Positions 12,582 through 26,509 of a DNA stretch of 64,000 nt are shown here, one piece after another. A program made the position numbers and the translations under genes. Under the pieces are notes generated by a model. It had not been told where the DNA came from, searched no databases, and worked only from the letters and a program-made list of their open reading frames with translations. The DNA is from Sipunculus nudus. Its lineage: Eukaryota; Annelida; Sipuncula; Golfingiida; Sipunculidae. The stretch lies in the NCBI GenBank assembly GCA_026874595.1, contig CM049315.1, positions 66,473,916 through 66,537,915 of the forward strand, written 5' to 3'. How positions within the stretch are numbered: position 1 is the stretch's first letter; each line of letters starts with the position of its first letter.

Positions 12582-12979
12582 AGCTGTTTTTCCATTCATC
12601 CGTAAATCTCGTACGTCTCATACGCAAAAAATCGGATCCCTCTTTTTAAGATGAACTGTTCCTTATGTACGTTTTACGTGCTATGCATGCGTATCCGCAA
12701 AAACGGACAGCATCGAAACGGATCGGTGAGTGATTCATCCGTTTTGCGGATGGCAAAAATGCCTACATTTCCCGACAGTGCCCGGCGCCAGGTGTGATGA
12801 GACATATTGACCTTCTTCCTGCCTGTCGTCCTTGCAGTTTCAAAAGAGGCACTTGAAAGGGTATCCGCAAGAAAAACGTACGTACTTATGGAAACAGTTT
12901 TCGGGGACTGCGCGCTATGGAACGTACGTACGTCTTTTGCGGATACGTTTTTTGTGGATACATGGAAACACAGCTTAAA
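12578..12979 (+). mobile_element. MITE-B copy 2 (in unit 1)
   Basis: A second MITE-B in the same orientation, sharing its first bases with the end of copy 1 (TTTA overlap). Its ends are TTTAAGCTGTTTTTCCAT and ATGGAAACACAGCTTAAA, one mismatch over 18 bp, so the element is bounded by TTAA. It closely resembles copy 1 with scattered substitutions. It directly abuts the fold-back element at 12980. Confidence 0.75.
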
Positions 12980-13189
12980 GGCGGTTTCACACCGGATGCG
13001 TCGGAACGAATATGACACGAACGAATATTTCTGTCGTTCCGACTAAAATCCAGTCGCATCCGAAATTTTATTCACACCAAATCCGAACGTTATTTTTGGT
13101 TTCCGACCGAGGAATTTTCGTCTCCGAATTTCGTATTTGACAGCTATATGAGCAATAAATGGGATGCACGTCAATATAGGCTTTATGGC

Positions 13190-13243
<54 letters not shown>

Positions 13244-13855
13244 CAGAAAAAATGTCGAATATTTCTGAAATTGTAAATTGATTATCTCACTAATTTGTGA
13301 TTAATAGTAATAAATAATAATGTTTATCTCTGAGTGTACTGACTGTATAATTGAAAATCCTTAGGCCTTGCTAGATACCAGCTATAGTCCTGAGTTCACA
13401 GATGAGAGCTATTGTTCAAGATTGGAACAAGAATCCCATTTTAACATGCCATTAAATAATTGCGCAGCCTGTTGCTTTAACAGAACAGATTCCATTGCAA
13501 CTCCAGCATTTCAAGTTAAATTAAAGTTTGAATCACTAGTTTAGTTTGTTTTTATTTGATTTTCAAATCTGCCAATATGACTTAGAACAGTCTGCTCACA
13601 GCTTTGAAAAAACAGCTGTTAATGTGCAAAACGTTGCACTAAAAATAATACTACTATAATAATAAACATGACTCTTGAAAACAGTTCTTTTTCCGTGATT
13701 TTTTTTCTAAATTTATCGCGGAACATTTTATTTTCGGGGGAGGGGTAAGGTTATTAGCACCAAGTCCTGGCAATGTTGCTATTTTGTGTACATATCGCTT
13801 ATACAGCTGACTTATATTGAGGGGCGTCAATATAGGGGTCGGGGGGGGGGGGGGG
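12980..13855 (+). mobile_element. Outer left arm of fold-back DNA transposon (unit 1 copy)
   Basis: Begins with GGCGGTTTCACACCGGATGC, followed by repeated tccgaacga/cgttcgga words. Its diverged reverse complement is the outer right arm at 23991-24913. Inside lie a (TA)n run (13197-13237) and a G tract (about 13839-13856) whose lengths differ among units. The terminal repeat is flanked by TAA/TTA-like bases. A PIF/Harbinger- or ISL2EU-like family is possible, but no transposase is present to decide. Confidence 0.65.
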
Positions 13856-13857
13856 GT

Positions 13858-14796
13858 AATCACCCCCTCCCCTTTTCGGAAAATAACTAATATATGTAAA
13901 TAATATATTAAGAATTAGAATTTACCATGAAATATTATATCTTAACCTTCATGGTTTAAAAGTCTAAATGTTTTATCCCCGATTGTAAATTAAAATAAGT
14001 GGCCAAGCGGCGATTGATATCCACTTTGATTAAAATATAATTTCCCCCAGAAAATATACATATTAAAAAAAAAGTCTGATTTAAATGGAAAAAACATTGT
14101 AGCTAAAAATTGTTAAAAACATGTTTAAATCAAATAAATCTGATTGAAATAAGGCGGTTTCACACCGGATGCGTCCGAACGAATTTTACGTCCGAACGAA
14201 AATTTGCTATACGAACGAAAAAATAAAATTCTTTATTTTATGTTGGTGCATACACACCTAATCCGAACGATGCTATCCGAACGAAAAAAAATAGAACATG
14301 TTCTATTTTTTGTCGTTCGCATCGGACAAGAATGGCTTCTTTTCACCTTCAACACAAAAGAGCTGGAACATTTATAACCAGACTGGTTCATTTGTACGTT
14401 ACCTATATTTGATATATAATACTGTACAACAAAGAAATGCTGTTACGTTGTCCACTGTTTTAAAATTATGTGATAAAAAATATAAATACAGGGATCATTT
14501 TTATTTCAATCAAATTTATTTGATTCAAACAGATATTTATAACTTTTTTTAGCTCCAAAGATTTTCCCATTTAAATCAGACTTCTTTTTATTTAATATGT
14601 ATATTTCCTTGGGGATAATTATATTTAATAATGGGATTTCAATCGCCGCTTGGCCATTTGTTTTAGTTTACAACCGGGGACAAAACATTTATACCTTTAA
14701 ACCAGGTTATTATATGATATTTCATGGTGAATTCTAATTCTTAATATATTATTGGCAATATATTAAAGTTATTCTCTGAAGAGTGAAGGGGGTGAT
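13858..14796. repeat. Inner inverted repeat of the fold-back element
   Basis: 13858-14150 and 14507-14796 are diverged reverse complements; for example, ggccaagcggcgattg appears near 14002 and its complement near 14646. The central 14153-14506 segment starts with another ggcggtttcacaccggatgc end, carries tccgaacga words and a tagaacatgttcta palindrome, and lacks a matching right terminus, so it looks like a truncated related element sitting in the loop. Confidence 0.7.
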
Positions 14797-16243
14797 GACT
14801 GTATATATCTTACACGGATTCCTGCGACCCGGTACGTGTGCCCTCGAACATATCAGGTCATGTGAGGGGTATGAAGGAAGGGGCCCTCTTCTTGCGACCG
14901 GGGGGTCACAGGAAGCCCTGCATATCAATCTTTAAAAGATCACCCTTTTGAGAAGGGATCGCCGATTGGATTATTTCGGGCCGATGACCGCGAAATATAT
15001 GAACACCCCAGATAGGGCCCCCGGAGTGAAACTGTCCCGCCATCACACACTCTTTGGCCATTGTGTTACCGGGCCCGAAGAAATATCAAAATTATTAATT
15101 ATGCACGTAATACGCTAATATTGCAAATTAAAGTGTGTGGAATCTCTTCGGACAAACCGGGGCATATGTATGTCGAAAATTACGGCAATGTATACGGTGG
15201 TATCTGAGGAGATACGGAAAATCACAGAAATTGCCTAAAGCTGTGTTTCCATTCATCCGTAAATCTCGTACGTCTCGTACGCATAAAATCGGATCCCTCT
15301 TTTTAAGATGAACTGTTTCCATATGTACGTTTAACGTGCTCCGCAAAGGTATCCGCAAAAACGGACAGCATCGAAACGGATCGGTGAGCGAATCATCCGT
15401 TTTGCGGACGGCAAAAATGCCTACATTTCCCGACAGTGCCCGGCGCCAGGTGTGATGAGACATATTGACCTCCTTCCGGCCTGTCGTCCTTGCAGTTTCA
15501 AAAGAGGCACGTGAAAGGGTATCCGCAAGAAAAACGTACGTACTTATGGAAACAGTTTTTAAGGACTGCGCACTATGGAACGTATGTACGTCTTTTGCGG
15601 ATACGTTTTTTGCGGATACATGGAAACACAGCTTTAAGCTGTTTTTCCATTCATCCGTAAATCTCGTACGTCTCATACGCAAAAAATCGGATCCCTCTTT
15701 TTAAGATGAACTGTTCCTTATGTACGTTTTACGTGCTATGCATGCGTATCCGCAAAAACGGACAGCATCGAAACGGATCGGTGAGTGATTCATCCGTTTT
15801 GCGGATGGCAAAAATGCCTACATTTCCCGACAGTGCCCGGCGCCAGGTGTGATGAGACATATTGACCTTCTTCCTGCCTGTCGTCCTTGCAGTTTCAAAA
15901 GAGGCACTTGAAAGGGTATCCGCAAGAAAAACGTACGTACTTATGGAAACAGTTTTCGGGGACTGCGCGCTATGGAACGTACGTACGTCTTTTGCGGATA
16001 CGTTTTTTGTGGATACATGGAAACACAGCTTAAAGGCGGTTTCACACCGGATGCGTCGGAACGAATATGACACGAACGAATATTTCTGTCGTTCCGACTA
16101 AAATCCAGTCGCATCCGAAATTTTATTCACACCAAATCCGAACGTTATTTTTGGTTTCCGACCGAGGAATTTTCGTCTCCGAATTTCGTATTTGACAGCT
16201 ATATGAGCAATAAATGGGATGCACGTCAATATAGGCTTTATGG

Positions 16244-16314
<71 letters not shown>

Positions 16315-17867
16315 CAGAAAAAATGTCGAATATTTCTGAAATTGTAAATTGATTATCTCACTAATTTGTGATTAATAGTAATAAATAATAATGTTTATCT
16401 CTGAGTGTACTGACTGTATAATTGAAAATCCTTAGGCCTTGCTAGATACCAGCTATAGTCCTGAGTTCACAGATGAGAGCTATTGTTCAAGATTGGAACA
16501 AGAATCCCATCTTAACATGCCATTAAATAATTGCGCAGCCTGTTGCTTTAACAGAACAGATTCCATTGCAACTCCAGCATTTCAAGTTAAATTAAAGTTT
16601 GAATCACTAGTTTAGTTTGTTTTTATTTGATTTTCAAATCTGCCAATATGACTTAGAACAGTCTGCTCACAGCTTTGAAAAAACAGCTGTTAATGTGCAA
16701 AACGTTGCACTAAAAATAATACTACTATAATAATAAACATGACTCTTGAAAACAGTTCTTTTTCCGTGATTTTTTTTCTAAATTTATCGCGGAACATTTT
16801 ATTTTCGGGGGAGGGGTAAGGTTATTAGCACCAAGTCCTGGCAATGTTGCTATTTTGTGTACATATCGCTTATACAGCTGACTTATATTGAGGGGCGTCA
16901 ATATAGGGGTCGGGGGGGGGGGGGGGGTAATCACCCCCTCCCCTTTTCGGAAAATAACTAATATATGTAAATAATATATTAAGAATTAGAATTTACCATG
17001 AAATATTATATCTTAACCTTCATGGTTTAAAAGTCTAAATGTTTTATCCCCGATTGTAAATTAAAATAAGTGGCCAAGCGGCGATTGATATCCACTTTGA
17101 TTAAAATATAATTTCCCCCAGAAAATATACATATTAAAAAAAAAGTCTGATTTAAATGGAAAAAACATTGTAGCTAAAAATTGTTAAAAACATGTTTAAA
17201 TCAAATAAATCTGATTGAAATAAGGCGGTTTCACACCGGATGCGTCCGAACGAATTTTACGTCCGAACGAAAATTTGCTATACGAACGAAAAAATAAAAT
17301 TCTTTATTTTATGTTGGTGCATACACACCTAATCCGAACGATGCTATCCGAACGAAAAAAAATAGAACATGTTCTATTTTTTGTCGTTCGCATCGGACAA
17401 GAATGGCTTCTTTTCACCTTCAACACAAAAGAGCTGGAACATTTATAACCAGACTGGTTCATTTGTACGTTACCTATATTTGATATATAATACTGTACAA
17501 CAAAGAAATGCTGTTACGTTGTCCACTGTTTTAAAATTATGTGATAAAAAATATAAATACAGGGATCGTTTTTATTTCAATCAAATTTATTTGATTCAAA
17601 CAGATATTTATAACTTTTTTTAGCTCCAAAGATTTTCCCATTTAAATCAGACTTCTTTTTATTTAATATGTATATTTCCTTGGGGATAATTATATTTAAT
17701 AATGGGATTTCAATCGCCGCTTGGCCATTTGTTTTAGTTTACAACCGGGGACAAAACATTTATACCTTTAAACCAGGTTATTATATGATATTTCATGGTG
17801 AATTCTAATTCTTAATATATTATTGGCAATATATTAAAGTTATTCTCTGAAGAGTGAAGGGGGTGAT
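14797..17867 (+). repeat. 3.06-kb tandem unit 2 (3071 bp)
   Basis: Nearly identical to unit 1. Its AT tract (16244-16310) is the longest in the array and lacks the internal 'ac' interruption of units 1, 3 and 4. Private variants include atcccatctt and gggatcgttt. With unit 1 it shares ttgctagatacc, cacagatgag and ggttattagc, against different bases in units 3 and 4. Confidence 0.95.
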
Positions 17868-19315
17868 GACTGTATATATCTTACACGGATTCCTGCGACC
17901 CGGTACGTGTGCCCTCGAACATATCAGGTCATGTGAGGGGTATGAAGGAAGGGGCCCTCTTCTTGCGACCGGGGGGTCACAGGAAGCCCTGCATATCAAT
18001 CTTTAAAAGATCACCCTTTTGAGAAGGGATCGCCGATTGGATTATTTCGGGCCGATGACCGCGAAATATATGAACACCCCAGATAGGGCCCCCGGAGTGA
18101 AACTGTCCCGCCATCACACACTCTTTGGCCATTGTGTTACCGGGCCCGAAGAAATATCAAAATTATTAATTATGCACGTAATACGCTAATATTGCAAATT
18201 AAAGTGTGTGGAATCTCTTCGGACAAACCGGGGCATATGTATGTCGAAAATTACGGCAATGTATACGGTGGTATCTGAGGAGATACGGAAAATCACAGAA
18301 ATTGCCTAAAGCTGTGTTTCCATTCATCCGTAAATCTCGTTCGTCTCGTACGCATAAAATCGGATCCCTCTTTTTAAGATGAACTGTTTCCATATGTACG
18401 TTTAACGTGCTCCGCAAAGGTATCCGCAAAAACGGACAGCATCGAAACGGATCGGTGAGCGAATCATCCGTTTTGCGGACGGCAAAAATGCCTACATTTC
18501 CCGACAGTGCCCGGCGCCAGGTGTGATGAGACATATTGACCTCCTTCCGGCCTGTCGTCCTTGCAGTTTCAAAAGAGGCACGTGAAAGGGTATCCGCAAG
18601 AAAAACGTACGTACTTATGGAAACAGTTTTTAAGGACTGCGCACTATGGAACGTATGTACGTCTTTTGCGGATACGTTTTTTGCGGATACATGGAAACAC
18701 AGCTTTAAGCTGTTTTTCCATTCATCCGTAAATCTCGTACGTCTCATACGCAAAAAATCGGATCCCTCTTTTTAAGATGAACTGTTCCTTATGTACGTTT
18801 TACGTGCTATGCATGCGTATCCGCAAAAACGGACAGCATCGAAACGGATCGGTGAGTGATTCATCCGTTTTGCGGATGGCAAAAATGCCTACATTTCCCG
18901 ACAGTGCCCGGCGCCAGGTGTGATGAGACATATTGACCTTCTTCCTGCCTGTCGTCCTTGCAGTTTCAAAAGAGGCACTTGAAAGGGTATCCGCAAGAAA
19001 AACGTACGTACTTATGGAAACAGTTTTCGGGGACTGCGCGCTATGGAACGTACGTACGTCTTTTGCGGATACGTTTTTTGTGGATACATGGAAACACAGC
19101 TTAAAGGCGGTTTCACACCGGATGCGTCGGAACGAATATGACACGAACGAATATTTCTGTCGTTCCGACTAAAATCCAGTCGCATCCGAAATTTTATTCA
19201 CACCAAATCCGAACGTTATTTTTGGTTTCCGACCGAGGAATTTTCGTCTCCGAATTTCGTATTTGACAGCTATATGAGCAATAAATAGGATGCACGTCAA
19301 TATAGGCTTTATGGC

Positions 19316-19375
<60 letters not shown>

Positions 19376-20926
19376 CAGAAAAAATGTCGAATATTTCTGA
19401 AATTGTAAATTGATTATCTCACTAATTTGTGATTAATAGTAATAAATAATAATGTTTATCTCTGAGTGTACTGACTGTATAATTGAAAATCCTTAGGCCT
19501 TGCTGGATACCAGCTATAGTCCTGAGTTCACAGGTGAGAGCTATTGTTCAAGATTGGAACAAGAATCCCATTTTAACATGCCATTAAATAATTGCGCAGC
19601 CTGTTGCTTTAACAGAACAGATTCCATTGCAACTCCAGCATTTCAAGTTAAATTAAAGTTTGAATCACTAGTTTAGTTTGTTTTTATTTGATTTTCAAAT
19701 CTGCCAATATGACTTAGAACAGTCTGCTCACAGCTTTGAAAAAACAGCTGTTAATGTGCAAAACGTTGCACTAAAAATAATACTACTATAATAATAAACA
19801 TGACTCTTGAAAACAGTTCTTTTTCCGTGATTTTTTTTTCTAAATTTATCGCGGAACATTTTATTTTCGGGGGAGGGGTAAGGTAATGAGCACCAAGTCC
19901 TGGCAATGTTGCTATTTTGTGTACATATCGCTTATACAGCTGACTTATATTGAGGGGCGTCAATATAGGGGTGGGGGGGGGGGGGGTAATCACCCCCTCC
20001 CCTTTTCGGAAAATAACTAATATATGTAAATAATATATTAAGAATTAGAATTTACCATGAAATATTATATCTTAACCTTCATGGTTTAAAAGTCTAAATG
20101 TTTTATCCCCGATTGTAAATTAAAATAAGTGGCCAAGCGGCGATTGATATCCACTTTGATTAAAATATAATTTCCCCCAGAAAATATACATATTAAAAAA
20201 AAAGTCTGATTTAAATGGAAAAAACATTGTAGCTAAAAATTGTTAAAAACATGTTTAAATCAAATAAATCTGATTGAAATAAGGCGGTTTCACACCGGAT
20301 GCGTCCGAACGAATTTTACGTCCGAACGAAAATTTGCTATACGAACGAAAAAATAAAATTCTTTATTTTATGTTGGTGCATACACACCTAATCCGAACGA
20401 TGCTATCCGAACGAAAAAAAATAGAACATGTTCTATTTTTTGTCGTTCGCATCGGACAAGAATGGCTTCTTTTCACCTTCAACACAAAAGAGCTGGAACA
20501 TTTATAACCAGACTGGTTCATTTGTACGTTACCTATATTTGATATATAATACTGTACAACAAAGAAATGCTGTTACGTTGTCCACTGTTTTAAAATTATG
20601 TGATAAAAAATATAAATACAGGGATCATTTTTATTTCAATCAAATTTATTTGATTCAAACAGATATTTATAACTTTTTTTAGCTCCAAAGATTTTCCCAT
20701 TTAAATCAGACTTCTTTTTATTTAATATGTATATTTCCTTGGGGATAATTATATTTAATAATGGGATTTCAATCGCCGCTTGGCCATTTGTTTTAGTTTA
20801 CAACCGGGGACAAAACATTTATACCTTTAAACCAGGTTATTATATGATATTTCATGGTGAATTCTAATTCTTAATATATTATTGGCAATATATTAAAGTT
20901 ATTCTCTGAAGAGTGAAGGGGGTGAT
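17868..20926 (+). repeat. 3.06-kb tandem unit 3 (3059 bp)
   Basis: Nearly identical to its neighbours. Private variants are ctcgttcgtctcg (others ctcgtacg) and aataaatagg (others aataaatggg). With unit 4 it shares ttgctggatacc, cacaggtgag, ggtaatgagc and ggggtggggg. Confidence 0.95.
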
Positions 20927-22374
20927 GACTGTATATATCTTACACGGATTCCTGCGACCCGGTACGTGTGCCCTCGAACATATCAGGTCATGTGAGGGGT
21001 ATGAAGGAAGGGGCCCTCTTCTTGCGACCGGGGGGTCACAGGAAGCCCTGCATATCAATCTTTAAAAGATCACCCTTTTGAGAAGGGATCGCCGATTGGA
21101 TTATTTCGGGCCGATGACCGCGAAATATATGAACACCCCAGATAGGGCCCCCGGAGTGAAACTGTCCCGCCATCACACACTCTTTGGCCATTGTGTTACC
21201 GGGCCCGAAGAAATATCAAAATTATTAATTATGCACGTAATACGCTAATATTGCAAATTAAAGTGTGTGGAATCTCTTCGGACAAACCGGGGCATATGTA
21301 TGTCGAAAATTACGGCAATGTATACGGTGGTATCTGAGGAGATACGGAAAATCACAGAAATTGCCTAAAGCTGTGTTTCCATTCATCCGTAAATCTCGTA
21401 CGTCTCGTACGCATAAAATCGGATCCCTCTTTTTAAGATGAACTGTTTCCATATGTACGTTTAACGTGCTCCGCAAAGGTATCCGCAAAAACGGACAGCA
21501 TCGAAACGGATCGGTGAGCGAATCATCCGTTTTGCGGACGGCAAAAATGCCTACATTTCCCGACAGTGCCCGGCGCCAGGTGTGATGAGACATATTGACC
21601 TCCTTCCGGCCTGTCGTCCTTGCAGTTTCAAAAGAGGCACGTGAAAGGGTATCCGCAAGAAAAACGTACGTACTTATGGAAACAGTTTTTAAGGACTGCG
21701 CACTATGGAACGTATGTACGTCTTTTGCGGATACGTTTTTTGCGGATACATGGAAACACAGCTTTAAGCTGTTTTTCCATTCATCCGTAAATCTCGTACG
21801 TCTCATACGCAAAAAATCGGATCCCTCTTTTTAAGATGAACTGTTCCTTATGTACGTTTTACGTGCTATGCATGCGTATCCGCAAAAACGGACAGCATCG
21901 AAACGGATCGGTGAGTGATTCATCCGTTTTGCGGATGGCAAAAATGCCTACATTTCCCGACAGTGCCCGGCGCCAGGTGTGATGAGACATATTGACCTTC
22001 TTCCTGCCTGTCGTCCTTGCAGTTTCAAAAGAGGCACTTGAAAGGGTATCCGCAAGAAAAACGTACGTACTTATGGAAACAGTTTTCGGGGACTGCGCGC
22101 TATGGAACGTACGTACGTCTTTTGCGGATACGTTTTTTGTGGATACATGGAAACACAGCTTAAAGGCGGTTTCACACCGGATGCGTCGGAACGAATATGA
22201 CACGAACGAATATTTCTGTCGTTCCGACTAAAATCCAGTCGCATCCGAAATTTTATTCACACCAAATCCGAACGTTATTTTTGGTTTCCGACCGAGGAAT
22301 TTTCGTCTCCGAATTTCGTATTTGACAGCTATATGAGCAATAAATGGGATGCACGTCAATATAGGCTTTATGGC

Positions 22375-22442
<68 letters not shown>

Positions 22443-23989
22443 CAGAAAAAATGTCGAATATTTCTGAAATTGTAAATTGATTATCTCACTAATTTGTGAT
22501 TAATAGTAATAAATAATAATGTTTATCTCTGAGTGTACTGACTGTATAATTGAAAATCCTTAGGCCTTGCTGGATACCAGCTATAGTCCTGAGTTCACAG
22601 GTGAGAGCTATTGTTCAAGATTGGAACAAGAATCCCATTTTAACATGCCATTAAATAATTGCGCAGCCTGTTGCTTTAACAGAACAGATTCCATTGCAAC
22701 TCCAGCATTTCAAGTTAAATTAAAGTTTGAATCACTAGTTTAGTTTGTTTTTATTTGATTTTCAAATCTGCCAATATGACTTAGAACAGTCTGCTCACAG
22801 CTTTGAAAAAACAGCTGTTAATGTGCAAAACGTTGCACTAAAAATAATACTACTATAATAATAAACATGACTCTTGAAAACAGTTCTTTTTCCGTGATTT
22901 TTTTTCTAAATTTATCGCGGAACATTTTATTTTCGGGGGAGGGGTAAGGTAATGAGCACCAAGTCCTGGCAATGTTGCTATTTTGTGTACATATCGCTTA
23001 TACAGCTGACTTATATTGAGGGGCGTCAATATAGGGGTGGGGGGGGGGGTAATCACCCCCTCCCCTTTTCGGAAAATAACTAATATATGTAAATAATATA
23101 TTAAGAATTAGAATTTACCATGAAATATTATATCTTAACCTTCATGGTTTAAAAGTCTAAATGTTTTATCCCCGATTGTAAATTAAAATAAGTGGCCAAG
23201 CGGCGATTGATATCCACTTTGATTAAAATATAATTTCCCCCAGAAAATATACATATTAAAAAAAAAGTCTGATTTAAATGGAAAAAACATTGTAGCTAAA
23301 AATTGTTAAAAACATGTTTAAATCAAATAAATCTGATTGAAATAAGGCGGTTTCACACCGGATGCGTCCGAACGAATTTTACGTCCGAACGAAAATTTGC
23401 TATACGAACGAAAAAATAAAATTCTTTATTTTATGTTGGTGCATACACACCTAATCCGAACGATGCTATCCGAACGAAAAAAAATAGAACATGTTCTATT
23501 TTTTGTCGTTCGCATCGGACAAGAATGGCTTCTTTTCACCTTCAACACAAAAGAGCTGGAACATTTATAACCAGACTGGTTCATTTGTACGTTACCTATA
23601 TTTGATATATAATACTGTACAACAAAGAAATGCTGTTACGTTGTCCACTGTTTTAAAATTATGTGATAAAAAATATAAATACAGGGATCATTTTTATTTC
23701 AATCAAATTTATTTGATTCAAACAGATATTTATAACTTTTTTTAGCTCCAAAGATTTTCCCATTTAAATCAGACTTCTTTTTATTTAATATGTATATTTC
23801 CTTGGGGATAATTATATTTAATAATGGGATTTCAATCGCCGCTTGGCCATTTGTTTTAGTTTACAACCGGGGACAAAACATTTATACCTTTAAACCAGGT
23901 TATTATATGATATTTCATGGTGAATTCTAATTCTTAATATATTATTGGCAATATATTAAAGTTATTCTCTGAAGAGTGAAGGGGGTGAT
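20927..23989 (+). repeat. 3.06-kb tandem unit 4 (3063 bp)
   Basis: Last unit. It has the shortest G tract (about 23038-23049). Only after this unit does sequence continue into the outer right arm of the fold-back element, so unit 4 plus 23990-24913 preserves the parental arrangement on the right side. Confidence 0.95.
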
Positions 23990-24913
<924 letters not shown>

Positions 24914-24919
24914 TTATTT

Positions 24920-25085
24920 TATAAACAAAAAATTCCCCGTTTTTATATTTTTTTCGTTCGGATAGCATCGTTCGGATTAGGTGTGTATGTTCCAACATAA
25001 AATAAAGGATTTTATTTTTTCGTTCGTACAGCAAATTTTCGTTCGGACGTAAAATTCGTTCTGACGCATCCGGTGTGAAACCGCA
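24920..25085 (-). mobile_element. Partial element related to the fold-back centre
   Basis: On the minus strand it opens tgcggtttcacaccggatgc and matches the central segment at 14153-14300, including acgtccgaacgaaaatttgc and atccgaacgatgctatccga. It abuts the outer right arm. This is an independent, truncated copy of the same family, oriented opposite to the ones in the units. Confidence 0.7.
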
Positions 25086-26133
25086 TTTACACGCTTTTAA
25101 TACATAGATATCGGTATAGCTCATCTGTCAAAAGGGGAAGCATCCTATTGATTTTCGGGTGACAAGGTCGCAAGGTGTAGTTTGCTTACTAATTCTGGGG
25201 GGAAATTGGGGGTTCGCTGCATGCACTTCCATAATTTAAAGAAATAAAACAACCCTGTTTAACTGATATTCAATTTAGATTCCAAATCTTCAATTAATCA
25301 GAACTGCAATATTATTGTTTGAGTTAAAAATGAAATTAAAAGCTACATACCAGACTAGGAAGAATGACTGCTTTTTTTAAGTAGGTGGCTACAACAGTTG
25401 GCAGACACGGTCTAAAGTCGACTCTGATGTATAAAGTCATGGGTCAGCCTTGGGGTTGACCCCATGCGTGCAGTCCCACTGCTCGGATCCAAGAGGCAGA
25501 AAATCTGGGTTACTCTGACTGGCCAAGTTTTATGATAGCTGCAGAAAGATGGATAAAATAATGGAAAGCAGGGAGTACTTCATCTTTCAAACTTTAGGCA
25601 AAATTTTACACTACAGTGGAACATTTTGCGATAACAATCATAATACCTTTAGGAGAGGAGGATTTGTTTTGTATTTTATTTTTGGTTTGTTGTATGGTCA
25701 AAATGGGTCTGGTAGTCTGTGTATAGGCTGTTAGCTGGCTACCTATCCCCACTCCCACGTGGGAAGGGGGTGGTAGGTATATCCAATGCTCGGTATCCCT
25801 GAAGGCGGGATACCTGTTACCAATAGCGGGATCGGGAGTATTCTCTCCCCACACAGTACTACACTGGATTAGGGACTTTGCAGTCTGATATTTTTTTTTC
25901 TTTAAAGTTCTGATATATTTTTTTTTAAGTTCAGGTCAGGTGTAATTTTATCAGATATTCAAAAGACATGACATTCAAAAAGACATCATATTACAATAAA
26001 GTATACACAAGGATATATTTGACAGAGAAGTTTTATTAGCTGTGCATTTCCATTAAAGTCCAACAGGTTGCGCCACATGCCTACTGCATGTTCAGAGGAA
26101 CTGTCACTGACTGTCAAAATGTTAACACAATAA
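25086..26133. other. Unassigned DNA with one repeat shared with 28.2 kb
   Basis: 25439-25540 (gtcatgggtcagcc... cagtcccactgctcgga... aggcagaaaatc) recurs in the same orientation at 28192-28290 with moderate divergence. A short palindrome, cccactcccacgtggga, lies near 25747. No gene is recognised. Confidence 0.5.
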
Positions 26134-26509
26134 TAGGGCTGAAAAGAGTACTCGAGTACTCGAGTCCGGGTAATGCTTACCGAGTACTCGAGTCCAAGTA
26201 CTCGAGTCAAAGATTTGGACTCGAGTACTCTTGTATGTACATGCATATATATGCACTGCAAATTTTAGGACAGTCTGTAGGATTATTTATCCATTGTCGT
26301 AGCCTGGCGTAGGGCTCTAAACATATGCTAGTCAAATTAATCGAGGTCTTGTTATGACATATATCTATTCCTTCGTTGCGATATAGTTAAGCCGTCACTA
26401 GGTCAAATTTATGCATATTTTGCATCGGTAAACAGATGTTCGATTTATCTTCACAGCGTTGCCATGGTCGAGTACTCGAGTCCAAAATTTTGTACCCTTT
26501 TCAGCCCTA
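26134..26509 (+). mobile_element. hAT-like MITE with CGAGTACTCGAG motifs
   Basis: A 376-bp element with the terminal inverted repeat TAGGGCTGAAAAG...CTTTTCAGCCCTA (13 bp exact). Flanking 8-mers cacaataa and cacagtac match at 6 of 8 positions, compatible with an aged 8-bp hAT duplication. The left subterminal region (26147-26230) holds several copies of the palindrome CGAGTACTCG, and the right end (26469-26480) holds one more. There is no transposase; it is non-autonomous. Confidence 0.65.

Larger units (their letters stand above)
11742..14796 (+). repeat. 3.06-kb tandem unit 1 (3055 bp)
   Basis: First of four near-identical units. In order it holds a 440-bp GC-richer leader, two ~400-bp MITEs (12181-12581 and 12578-12979), the outer left arm of a fold-back element (12980-13855) with a (TA)n tract and a poly-G tract, an inner inverted repeat (13858-14150 against 14507-14796), and a central partial element starting at 14153. 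Private variants: g in ggattgctgcg and a in caaataaaag, where units 2-4 have c and t. Open frames within it are translations of MITE sequence, not genes. Confidence 0.95.

Noticed and set aside
12040-13046. Repeated ORFs of 184-195, 114 and 79 codons on both strands in each tandem unit
   Set aside because: They coincide with the MITE-B terminal and subterminal repeats, occur on both strands at once, and show repeated peptide blocks dictated by the repeat. They are not protein genes.
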